Shown here piece after piece: positions 1 to 9,699 of a stretch of DNA of 64,000 nucleotides. The DNA lies in the NCBI RefSeq assembly GCF_000340215.1, contig NW_006921537.1, positions 4,295,646 to 4,359,645 on the forward strand, given 5' to 3'. Source of the DNA: Pseudocercospora fijiensis CIRAD86 (Eukaryota; Ascomycota; Dothideomycetes; Mycosphaerellales; Mycosphaerellaceae). Under the pieces are notes generated by a model, which worked only from the letters and a program-made list of their open reading frames with translations, did not search any database and was not told the origin of the DNA. Made by a program: the position numbers and the translations under genes. The first letter of the stretch is position 1. The number at the start of each line of letters is the position of its first letter.

Positions 1-2724
1 TAGTATACGTCCTTAGACCTTTAGGATGCATATTACCGCATCTGTATTAAGCGAGGCGACGAGTAGAAGACTGCGTTCCGTACGCGGTACGGGCACTTCG
101 AGTACAAGGTAATGCCTTTTAGGCTTACTAATGCTCCTGCTACGTTTCAAGGATACATTAACAGGGCGTTAGCTAGCCTAGTTAATATTTGCTATATCGT
201 CTACCTTAACGACATTCTTATCTATAGCAAAACGCGAGAGGACTACGTACGAGACGTACGCGCTATCCTTACGCGGCTCCGGAAGTTCGCCTTATATACG
301 AATAGAAAGAAATGTTCCTTCTAGAAGAAAGAAGTCGAATTCCTCGGGTTTATCGTTAGTACCGAAGGCGTATCGATAGATTAGCGTAGGGTAAACGCTA
401 TTACCGAGTAGCCTCGCCTATTAACGCTAAAGGAGGTTCAATCCTTCCTTAGATTCTATAACTTCTATCGGAGGTTTATCCTAAATTACTCCCGAATCGT
501 TATACCGCTAACCGCCCTATTAAAAGGCGCCGTAAATAGCCGGAAGCTAGGTTAGGTCCCGTAGGGCGAAAGCGAGGAGTAAGCGTTCCGCTAGCTAAAG
601 GCTGCCTTTAGCTCGGCCTCGATATTGCGACACTATAATCCTACGAAGCCCCTACGCATCGAGACCGACGCCTCTGCGTTTGCCTTAGTAGGAATTATGT
701 TACAATAGAGCGAAGATAGGAATTGGCACCCTATTGCCTTCTAGTTACGAAAAATAGTCCTAGCCGAGACGAATTATAAGACCTATAACTAGGAGCTCCT
801 AGCGGTTGTCGAGTCCTTTAAGTATTAGCGCCCGTACCTCGACGGCGCCTAGTATACGACCCGCGTAGTTGTCGACTACGCTAATCTTAAGGGCTTTATA
901 AAGATAAAGCAGCTTATCGGAAGGTAGGTAAGATAGGCAACCTTCCTTACACCTTTCGACTTTACTATTAAATATCGGGCTAGTAAACGAAATCTAGCCG
1001 ATGTACCTTTACGACGTAGCGACTACGAGAGCGAGTCGTAGGCGGTAAACAACCTTCTCCCTATATTGTAGTCGAAACTAGCTCTATAGTTAAATCTACC
1101 CGAGGATATCGAGCCGATTATAAAACGCATCTCTATTATATACATTAGGATGCGAGACGCTAGTGCAGCGCTAGCGGAACGTAAGAGTTTTATTAGCAGT
1201 CCCGCAAGAGTAGCGGCTACTATCGTTAGGAATAACGGGCCCTACTACGAGACACCTAATATAATCCTTAGTTTCGTACGCACTCTATAATAGCTAGAGC
1301 AAGCGAGAGGAGGAGGCTTATATAAGACAAGCTTACCGTCGGGTAGCTTAACCTCGTTAAGTAGTTCTAACCTCCCGCCTAGCTATTCTCGTCGTAGTAA
1401 CCTCATTTACTACGGCGATGCGCTATATGTCCCTAAGGACTACGCATTACGTACGCAACTAATACGTATATACTACGACGACCCTTTAGCTAGACACTTT
1501 AGTATAGCTAAGACTATAGACCTAATACGCCGAAAGTACTTCTAGCCGAAGATAGCCGAGGATATTACGGCCTATATCCGCACCTATAGAATTTGTTAAT
1601 AGTCGAAGGCGAAGCGCTATCGCCTATATAGCGAGCTCGCTACGCTGCCTATACTAACCCGACTATAGCAAGAGTTAACGATAGACTTTATTACCGATCT
1701 CCCGCCGAGTAAGCTCGGTGCCTACGTATATACTACGATCCTCGTAATAGTCGACCGCTATACGAAAATAAGCCTCTTTATCCTAACGACGAAGAAGTAT
1801 ATAGTAGTAGAACTCGCGGATATCCTTTAAAGGGAGGTAATTAGGCGTTTTAGAGTACTATCGGGCATTGTTAGCGATCGCGGATCGCTTTTTACTAGCT
1901 AGTTTTAGAGCGACTTCTGCTTCGAAGCGTATATAAAGCGTAGGCTTAGTATAGCCTTCTATCCTTAGACTAATAGGCAAACCGAACGCGCGAACTAGAC
2001 CCTCGAGCAATACCTACGATACTATTACTCTAAGAATTAGGATAAGTAGGCTAAACTATTGCCTTAGGCGGAGTTTGCCTATAATAATAGCGTTTATCCT
2101 ACGTTGCGTATAAGCCCCTTTAAGATGCTCTACGGCTTTAACCCTAATTTAATGCTAAGCGCAAATGAGCTGCTAGCTCGGGACGAGCTAACTAAAGGAA
2201 GGGCACTAGTAGCTATCGACGCTACGGAGCGACTACGGAAAGCATATAAGACGCTTACGGAACGCTAGCAGAAAGTAGCAGAATACTAGGCAAAGTAATA
2301 CAATGCATACTACACTGCTAAGACATATAGTATAGGTAACCTAGTCTTGCTATCGATAAAGAACATTAGCTTAGATGTCCTAAAGAAGAAACTTAGCCCG
2401 AAGTATATAGGGCCTTTCCGCATTATTAACGCAGTTAGAGCGTAGGCGTACCGCCTAGCACTACCGTTAAGCACGAAGATCTACAATGTTTTCTATGTTT
2501 CCCTTCTCGAGCCTTAGTATAGGCGCGATAGCGAGGAGTATAAGGTAAGCATGCCCGTCGCTAAAGGCGATAAGTAGCAGGTAGAAACAATCGTAGTAAA
2601 GAAGATAAAGAAGCGGAAGGCGTACTACCTTATTAAGTAGCGAGGTTAGCCTAAAGAATATAATACTTAGAAGCTAGCTGTTTATATTAAAGATTCTATA
2701 GCGTTAGACGAGTTCGAAGCTTAA
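1..2724 (+). pseudogene. Ty3/gypsy chromovirus pol relic (RT, RNase H, integrase, chromodomain)
   Basis: The window opens inside the reverse transcriptase of a Ty3/gypsy element. The FRLTNAPATFQGYIN block at about 112-160 and the catalytic YxDD box at 202-213 are readable, but the box now reads YLND because a GAC became AAC. RNase H follows at about 650-900 (IETDASAFALVGIM), then the integrase zinc-binding and core region at about 1,490-2,150 (LTIDFITDLP, VSDRGSLF). A C-terminal chromodomain lies at about 2,600-2,690 (YLIK, stop, RG, stop, PKEYNT), where both stops sit at expected tryptophans. The frame ends at a TAA near 2,722. In-frame TAG codons are scattered throughout, as expected of RIP on TGG and CAG. 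Gag, protease and the 5' LTR lie outside the window. Family assignment is firm; the element is dead. Confidence 0.9.
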
Positions 2725-3747
2725 GCGAAGCGCAAGCGTAGGCAGTAATTAAAACAAAAGAAAATAAAACTTAAGAAAAATAGTAGATACGTGCTCGTTT
2801 CGCTACTAAAAAAGGCTATTAGCCTAGTATGTATAAAGAAGGCGCCGCGTAGGCGCGGCGACGGCGGGCCGCCTACTCTACTTATCCTTAGAATCCTCCT
2901 TAGACTCCTCCTACTCGATGCCTATAGCGGCATCGACAGCGGCGACGGCGTTAGCGCCGACGCGCTAAGCGAGGTTCTAGTGCGGTTAGCATACGAAGCG
3001 CAAGTAAAACGAGGCTATAAGAAAAACTATACCTAACGACCGATCTCTACTAATCTAGCTAAGTTAGTGCCGATATTCTTAAGGGCACCGAGTAGGTTAA
3101 CATCCGTAAGGGACCCGCTAGCGGCCCCCTTGCGGGCTAGGGCTTTGCCGCCTAGGGTTACCTTGTTCTTATTAATATAAAAGGCGTCGAGCGTAGATAG
3201 GATAACTAATATCGAGGTTAGTATACGAAGCGCAAGCGGAGCGTATAAGAAACCTACGTGCGACTATAGCGTCTAGGTTAGCCTAGAGTGCCTCTAAGGC
3301 CTCGTTAGACTCCTCGACGGAGTCGTAGCCGTCTAGATTGTAAAGGTCGCGCGTAGAGCGTACGGCGCGGATGCGGGCTAGTAGCGACACTAGCGCGCGT
3401 ACTATAATAGGCGTATAGGTATAGTAGCTGCTACGGCAGCGATCGTAGTTACGCTTAGTAGCAGGGTCTATATTGCCGCCTATATAGAGCTTAGATAGGT
3501 TATCTAAAGCGAGTTAGTTGCGAAGCGTATATACGTAGCAAGGGGCGAGAAAACGTACTGTTAGCTATTATATGCCTAAAGCAACGAGTGCAGCCCTCTA
3601 GGACTTTTAGTAGGCGCTAGGTAGGCGTAGTAGGTATCGAGGGCGGAGCGCCTACGGCGCGCTTACCTAAGGTACGCGAAGGAGTAGCTATACTAGTAAT
3701 GTTTTTTTTAGATAGATGTTTAAAAAAGAAAAAATCTTTAAGTAATA
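2725..3747 (+). other. Post-pol region of the first gypsy element, no supported gene
   Basis: This stretch follows the chromodomain. It contains two diverged copies of a TATACGAAGCGCAAG segment (near 2,990 and 3,217) and a GC-rich patch near 3,110-3,150. An open frame at 2,791-3,036 has no recognisable domain, and its composition is that of the surrounding mutated DNA. It is probably the 3' non-coding part of the retroelement. Confidence 0.45.
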
Positions 3748-3791
3748 CTAGGGGGGCGTAGGAGGGAAGTAGGCGGGGGGCAGGCGGGTAG
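3748..3791 (+). other. Candidate polypurine tract and start of a 3' LTR
   Basis: A purine-rich tract with runs of six G is followed at 3,792 by TATTCGGAG, which could be a TG-starting LTR terminus with the G mutated. A promoter-like stretch with CTTTAAATA follows near 3,840. The matching 5' LTR is outside the window, so LTR length and ends cannot be set. This is inference from layout. Confidence 0.4.
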
Positions 3792-5060
3792 TATTCGGAG
3801 CGCTTAGAAAAAGAAGAAGTTTTTAAGCGGGCTTCGAATGCTTTAAATACTCGCCTCGCTTTCGGACAGCTTGCGTTCTCGCGTAGCTACTCCGTTCTTA
3901 GAAATTTAGGCAACCTCTAGTTAGTACTAGAAGCAGCCGCGCTTTAAATCTATAAACAAACAAGCAACTACGAGGCAAATCATAACGTACCTAGCAACTA
4001 TAGCCTAGCGACAGGTACGCATAAGACGCGCAAGTGTAGCGTAGAGTATAAGAAATAGTATGATTTACTATATTGCCCTATAGCTAGGATAGCTATACTA
4101 GGGGAAGGAGATAATTGTAAGAACCTAAGCAAGTGAAGTCTCCTATTATGCCTTAGTAAGCCTATATAACAATTATGTAATGTTATTACGTGCACTGCGG
4201 TACTGTCTCGCTAGCGTAAAGCCTGCTTAGCGCATACGCGGAAAAGCTCGGTCGCTCGTACGGATATACTCGGTTGCCGGCTCGGTATAGGTACTATCCG
4301 TACGTAGCCTAGTTAATAGTAAACGCTCTGCCCTATTCTAAGAAAGGTACGGTTTAGTTCTACTTTCTACTACGGCGATTAGTAGAGGGTGTTCTATACG
4401 TTGCTACATACCTATTTTCTTACACTTATCTAGGTAGTATACTAAGTAATCTATTTAGGAAGTCTACTGCTAGTTTTTAACTAGCTTCTAGGTAACTTAT
4501 ATAGAGTTACTAGACCAGTCTCTAGAATGTTTTTTAGTATAACTAAGTTAAGAGAATTCTATTTAAAAATCTAAAACTAGATCTAGTAAACAATAATAAC
4601 CCTACTTGTAATAACTAACTCTACTTACTATTATCTACAAATTAGCTTTATAGCTAGTATATATCTATATATCTATCCTATAAGGAGAACAAGTAGTCTT
4701 TTAACTATTATAAAGTCTTTACTTAGGTTATAATTTATAAATTATAGGGATATTAACTTTTTAATTTCTAGCTCTACTATAGCTACTAGTAAATCCAAAG
4801 TCTAACTAGGTATAATTGCTATTTAGCTAATAAATTAGCTCTAGAAACTACTATACTAAATTTAGTATCTTTAATAGAACTAGACTAGAGTACGTATTTA
4901 GCGTATATAATCTAGTACTTAATATTTAAGTTTTAAATAGTTCTATTAAAAGACTTCCCTAGGCTAATTGCAATTTGTTAGTTAATTCCTTTACTTCGTC
5001 TCTTCTAGATAGATATCTAGCTAGGTAGCGTTAATGCCTAGTACCCTCTCTAAGCTGCTT
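3792..5060. other. AT-rich RIP-mutated DNA, no gene seen
   Basis: It probably contains the rest of a 3' LTR at its left end, then AT-rich sequence (about 4,430-4,980) with stops in all frames and almost no CpA/TpG. The open frame at 3,998-4,195 on the minus strand shows no domain. I see no inverted repeats or coding signal that names an element. Confidence 0.6.
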
Positions 5061-5252
5061 CCCTTGCCTAATAGTGTCCCTTAGTTGGCGTAACAATACA
5101 TTCTCGAAGGCCTTCGTCCGGCACGCATTGCTGTCTGTCTTGTACTAACGCCTAGACATTGGCTAGCTAATTTAGAAATTGTGCGGATATCTCGGGTCTT
5201 CTATGAACATGGACGCGCTCTTTCACCACTCCGGTGCACCTTTTCCACTCCT

Positions 5253-6468
5253 TTAGCCTCCCACCCAATGCGCCACCTCAGCCAGTTCTAGATCTGTTGC
5301 AACCACGATCGGGAGTAGCTCTTCCACAAGCTGACGCCCGAAGTCACTCACCCACCATTTGTCCCCCAGCTCTTGGAAAGTAGCTGCATACAACAAGCAT
5401 ATCGCCGAAGCCAGTGGGTCTCTGAAGCTAAGCATTTCCATAAATGCTGCCGGAACCTGCACAAGCCATGCGAGAATCCGAGATGGCTCGGGCTCATAGA
5501 CTCTGAATAGGATCTCTAGATAATCCAATGTCGCCAAGTATATTGCTGTTGGATCGTCGTCGGAGTACAGTGGTGGGCTGCGAGGTGCTCCGACTTCCCA
5601 GCCATGTGTGTCTTTCTCCGAGTGCTGGTGATTATCAGGAGTGTCGAATTTGGCTCTGCGACGAAGCATTTCGAGCAGCCTTTCGGCTTCGGGATGTGGT
5701 CTTCGTAGTGGCTGCACCCACTCCGGCTGCCGAAACAGCATGTCGTATGTTGCTGCATCGACGAGATCTCGAGACGCTCGCAGAATTAACCATGTACCCT
5801 TCCATAGTTGAGACAGCTGCACCAAAGTGTCTGTCGCACGTGTTGCAGCAGTTTCTGGGTCAACTCCACGAAGACCAAGTGCAATGACTCCCAGTTTGGT
5901 GGAGCAGTGATATAAAGCTTGACAGTCCTCCGCAGTAAGATTCGCCAGACTGTGCCTATAGGAAGATAGAGCACGGGCCTGATACCGGACTGCATCTGCA
6001 ACAAGTTCTCGCCGGCCTTCTTCGGGTCGCGTCTTTGCGATGTGCAGTGAAGTGATCGCAAGCAGCGTGTCGAGCAAGTAGTCGTGCCTGAACGCCAATT
6101 TGGGTACTTCGAACAATTGTGTAGGAGGACCTTGAGGGCGAATGGCCAGCGTCGCGTAAGTATCTGTCAGGTAGTGGTGCAAGAGCTCCATCTGCTTGAG
6201 ATGCAGCTTATGACTGATTGTAATTCCATTGGCATGGTCCGGTATACCCGCTTCCGGGGAGGGGGTGAGAGCTTCCGCAATTTTGTACGAGCATTCTTCT
6301 TGTCGCCGCTTGCAATTTGAGCATGTCGGATGACGCTCATCACACTGCCGTTGTCAGTCAAGGTTCAGCAGCATGACTGCTTGTTCATTTACTGCTAACC
6401 TTCACTCTTCGCGCCTTGCACTGAGTACAACCAAGTCTGCTTTTGACGTGTGATTTTCGCTCGCCCAT
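5253..6468 (-). CDS. Zn2Cys6 fungal transcription factor, 386 aa, one intron
   Basis: A nuclear DNA-binding regulator of the Zn2Cys6 family, with the layout of sterol-uptake-control (Upc2)-like or Fungal_trans_2 proteins: zinc cluster at the very N-terminus, then a helical regulatory domain. The ATG is at 6,468. Exon 1 (6,468-6,400) encodes 23 residues ending in CKARRVK; a 55-bp intron (6,399-6,345) follows; exon 2 (6,344-5,253) opens with CDERHPTC. The joined protein has C14, C17, C24, C31, C34 and C41, exactly C-x2-C-x6-C-x6-C-x2-C-x6-C with a proline between the halves. The region from about residue 75 (DTYATLAI, HDYLLDTLLAITSLHIA) is typical of the family's ligand/activation domain. No stops or RIP signature occur, so it looks functional, although mutated DNA lies on both sides. 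The target pathway cannot be read from sequence. Without the intron only a 312-aa frame starting at 6,191 is visible. Confidence 0.88.
6345..6399 (-). other. Intron 1 of the Zn2Cys6 factor (55 bp)
   Basis: Read on the minus strand it starts GTTAGC, has CTGAC about ten bases before the end as branch site, and ends CGGCAG. It contains in-frame stops and interrupts the zinc cluster between the second and third cysteines in phase 0. Removing it restores the exact cysteine spacing, which is strong internal evidence. Confidence 0.87.
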
Positions 6469-6620
6469 TCTGCCCACTTGTCCCGATGTCTTTCGGACAA
6501 CCTTAGGGGCATGCTGGCTTGGAATGAGGCCTAGGAAACCGGAAGCCTAGTGATGGCGTTGATTGTCGTAGGAATTTTAGCGTTCCACTCTTTTGGGTTT
6601 CCTGCGGGACTGTCTCACTA
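6469..6620. other. 5' flank of the Zn2Cys6 gene
   Basis: Unmutated sequence upstream of the start codon on the minus strand, presumably promoter and 5' UTR. I see no confident TATA box or operator. RIP-type composition begins at about 6,620, so little upstream sequence has been spared. Confidence 0.4.
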
Positions 6621-7860
6621 AAATCCACTAATAAATGTTCCGATTATCAGATTATAGAAGACTCGGAAATGAACGGTTACTCGGGCTACGTAATTAGATT
6701 AGTATAGCGGCTTAAGGTAGTACTATTACTATTATTACTTTTCTATCTATAAGAACCTAATAAAAGTAAAGTCTCCTATCTAGCCTAAGTAGCTATTATA
6801 TAAAAGTCTTACGTAAAATACGTAATTAAAAGCTAGCTATATAATTAAAACTAATTAAATAAGGAGTATAAAGTATAGACTATATTATAGAGTAATATAG
6901 AGTATAGGTATATTAGTTTTTAAAGGGGTAGAGATCGCGCTACTATAGTAGAAAGGCTTATAATAGCGCTTATATATAGCCTATCTCTTTCTCTAGCTAC
7001 TTATAGGCTATATAAAGCTAAATAGAAAATCTAATTTTAAATATTTTTACTATAATATATTAATCTATAAAAAAAGTATTACTATTTAGGACGAGAATAT
7101 ACTAGACTTTTTCATATAAAATCTAATTCTATATTTTATTAATAACTAATCTATTTAGTTACTTTCTATCTATTACTACCTCTACTAATACTAATAATTT
7201 TATTTTTTTAACTTTAGTTTTCTAAGTTTAGATATATATTAGATATTTTCTTAAAAATATAAAACAATTAATTATTAGGCTAAAGATTAATTAGCTAGAA
7301 AGCCTAGAATAGGTAGGAATATATTTTATACTACTTTTAAAATTAACTTTATACTACTTCTAAAATTAATTTTATACTAGTTAATAGTATATACTTATAA
7401 ATAGCTATATATAATTTCTATTTAATTTAAGGTAAGACTATTTTTTCAAACTTATATTTTATAATATTAGTAAAGTTTACTACTAGAGTCTAGATTTGTT
7501 AGTAGATCTTCTACGCTTATAGCAATCTTAGATCTCTTTATACTTAGTTAGTATAAGGGATAAATTATCTATTAGCTAAGCGAGTAATCTATATACTAGG
7601 GCTATAGAGAGAAATATACGTAAAATAGATTTATCTAGAGCTATCTTACCTACCTTTTTATTACCTATCGGTATAGGCACTTCCTCTTAGGCTAGAAAAT
7701 TCGGGATAGAGTATAATCTTTGTTACGCTTAGAGAAAGCTCGGTATCTATAAAGGTACTATAAACATTAATAGGATGTATAGTTGCCGTATAGGAGGCGT
7801 ATAAGCAATATAGAAAGAATAGAAAGACCTAACGAGGGTTTAGAAAAGTCGGACGGCCTA
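6621..7860. other. AT-rich RIP-mutated DNA between two gene islands
   Basis: TpA-rich, with very few CpA/TpG. It contains short local duplications such as ACTTTTAAAATTAACTTT followed by a near-copy around 7,330-7,375. There are no long frames, no recognisable motif and no terminal repeats. Normal composition resumes near 7,860. Confidence 0.6.
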
Positions 7861-8008
7861 CCAGCATTCCAAAGGCCGACGCCGATCGACCGTTAACGGT
7901 AGGGCTGCTAGAAGAAAAAAATTATCACTAGAAATTGAACCCCGAGGGCGGATAAATTTCTTCCCATTAATGGTCTAGATCTGTATATCAGACCTAACAA
8001 GTCCCGAA

Positions 8009-8809
8009 ATGGCATCCTCATCTTCAGCTGTCTGCGCCAAATGCTCTCAAGCTCTGCAAGTCACGATCGACAACTCTCCAGACCATGGCGAAGATACCTC
8101 CATGAGCGATGATGGCAGCCAAGAAACACTTCCAGACGATGTCCGCCTTCCCTGCGGTGACCACTTCCACTGGGAATGCTTACTAGATTCCTACGAATTA
8201 GACAAATGTCCGGCCTGCAATCACAACATCATCACATCCTCACCATCGGCAAGCTCTTCATCATCATCACAGTCGCAACAGATCCTGGTCGACCTCAACA
8301 ACGAAGGAGGTCTCCAACGACAAATCGACATCTTTCCATTACTGCAAGAAGAATCCTACCTCCGCGCTTATCCCGAAGAAAGGAAATCTCGTGCCTTTCT
8401 CGAATTCTGTCGCGAAGGTGATCACAAAGCCATAGCAGAATTGCTCAAAACCTGCCATCCCGATTCCGGAGACTACGACGAAGAGGATCCTAAATCTGCG
8501 AATGAGATTCTGAGATATCAGGATCCGATTGGCGATATGCAATCTGGACTTCACGCTGCAGCAGCGAATGGGCATAGAGAGGTGGCATGGTTGATTTTGC
8601 TGCTTGCGAGTGAATTGCCCGAGCTTCATTTTCCGGCTCTTGTTTTTCAGGAGGCTGCTGCTTTGGGCTTGATGCGTGCTGAGCAAGATGGAAAGGTGGA
8701 TATAAGGAGTCTGAGGGATGCACAGGGGAGGACGGCGGAAGACGTTGCGGAGGAAGCGGGTGTGGTTTGGAATGGCTGGATTGGCAATGGAAGGTTGGCC
8801 TTGCCATGA
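8009..8809 (+). CDS. RING-like zinc-finger protein with ankyrin-like C-terminal part, 266 aa
   Basis: A single-exon gene free of RIP damage. The N-terminus has a RING-type pattern: C9-x2-C12, then after an acidic serine-rich insert C49, H52, H54 and C57 (LPCGDHFHWEC), then C67-x2-C70 (CPAC). This resembles RING-H2, but the first histidine is one position off the usual C-x-H-x2-H spacing and the C12-C49 loop is long. A serine run (about 78-88) links to a C-terminal half with ankyrin-like features: SRAFLEFCREGDHKAIAELL (about 127-146), GLHAAAANGHREVAWLILL (about 180-198) and GRTAEDVAEEAG (about 242-253). RING proteins often act as E3 ubiquitin ligases and ankyrin repeats bind partners; that role here is inference. 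The start is the first ATG after upstream stops, and the stop is TGA. It may be a lineage-restricted hypothetical protein. Confidence 0.82.
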   Translation: MASSSSAVCAKCSQALQVTIDNSPDHGEDTSMSDDGSQETLPDDVRLPCGDHFHWECLLDSYELDKCPACNHNIITSSPSASSSSSSQSQQILVDLNNEGGLQRQIDIFPLLQEESYLRAYPEERKSRAFLEFCREGDHKAIAELLKTCHPDSGDYDEEDPKSANEILRYQDPIGDMQSGLHAAAANGHREVAWLILLLASELPELHFPALVFQEAAALGLMRAEQDGKVDIRSLRDAQGRTAEDVAEEAGVVWNGWIGNGRLALP

Positions 8810-9406
8810 GCCAGTAAAGATGGTCTCGGCATCACATGTCTGCATGGGATTATCGCACGTCAGATGGCGAAAGCGTTGCTGGACTTTCCACCATTGAAGC
8901 ATTAACACCTTGCGGAACCCCGTTGCTCAGGCCGTAAACTTGTCGCTGCTCTGTTGAGATTTGAGGACATGATAAGAGGCAGAAAATTGACCTGTAAGTG
9001 GCCGAGCAAGCTTCGCGCAAAAAAAGACTGAACAATCCATGTACCAAATCCCAAAAATCGAGCGACAAGGAAGCTTTCCGTTATTATACTCTGCTGAGGA
9101 AGCTCTCGCCGCATCCGAAATATGTCTAACTAGGCATACACAAATGAAGGTCATCTCTGTCGATCATCTCTGTCGAGGCTTTCCTTGTCTTTTGTCTGTC
9201 TGTCTCTCTATGTTCTGGTTAGGGATGGAATGTCTCTTAGTGGACCACAACGCGCTCGTGCATCTCGCCAGTAGTATTGAAGACCGAGCCAAGTCACGAG
9301 TGCCAAGGGCTGGCAACGACTGCGATCGCTCTCCCAAAATGCTGTCTCGTTGCTATCCAGGGTTCCGTCACACACTCCTCCCCGCTGTTCGCGGGGGTTC
9401 CGGCCA
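8810..9406. other. Unmutated intergenic DNA, no convincing gene
   Basis: Normal base composition with no RIP, ending abruptly at a transposon. A 124-codon frame on the plus strand at 9,039-9,413 has no recognisable domain, and its stop codon comes from the transposon's terminal repeat. If it was ever a gene, its 3' end has been cut off by the insertion. A GC-rich hairpin (CCCCGC / GCGGGG, short loop) lies at about 9,381-9,397, just before the insertion. Confidence 0.5.
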
Positions 9407-9408
9407 TA

Positions 9409-9452
9409 CGTAAAATCGCTTTTTCTTAGTAGGCTACACGTAAAACTCGACA
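9409..9452 (+). repeat. Left terminal inverted repeat of the first pogo element
   Basis: Begins CGTAAAATCGCTTTTTCTTA right after the target TA. It matches the reverse complement of 12,554-12,597 apart from one C/T difference. It contains an internal repeat of the ACGTAAAA motif. Confidence 0.93.
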
Positions 9453-9699
9453 TAGTGGTAGGTTCTAGTCCTATATAGATATCTAGGTGTATACAGTATC
9501 GAACCGCGAGTCTAGTTATTATATTAGCTAGTTTATCCGAGTATATAGTAGCTATAGGACCTTACTATCGCTATTTCTTATATAATCCTTAGTAGGCGCG
9601 TCTACCTTATTCTAAAGCGTGTATTCCTCCTATTTCTTATATTCTACTATATAGATTGTATATAAAACTTAGTATAGGGCGTAATAAGGGCAAAAACGT

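Noticed and set aside
2791..3036. 81-aa frame after the first chromodomain
   Set aside because: Low-complexity leucine/arginine-rich reading in retroelement DNA with no domain.
5528..5887. Open frames on the plus strand opposite the Zn2Cys6 gene (also 6,084-6,320)
   Set aside because: They are antisense shadows of a minus-strand gene with a clear domain, intron and zinc cluster; no domain of their own.
8339..8908. 189-aa minus-strand frame over the RING-like gene
   Set aside because: Antisense to a plus-strand gene with RING cysteines and ankyrin-like motifs; the composition fits a shadow.
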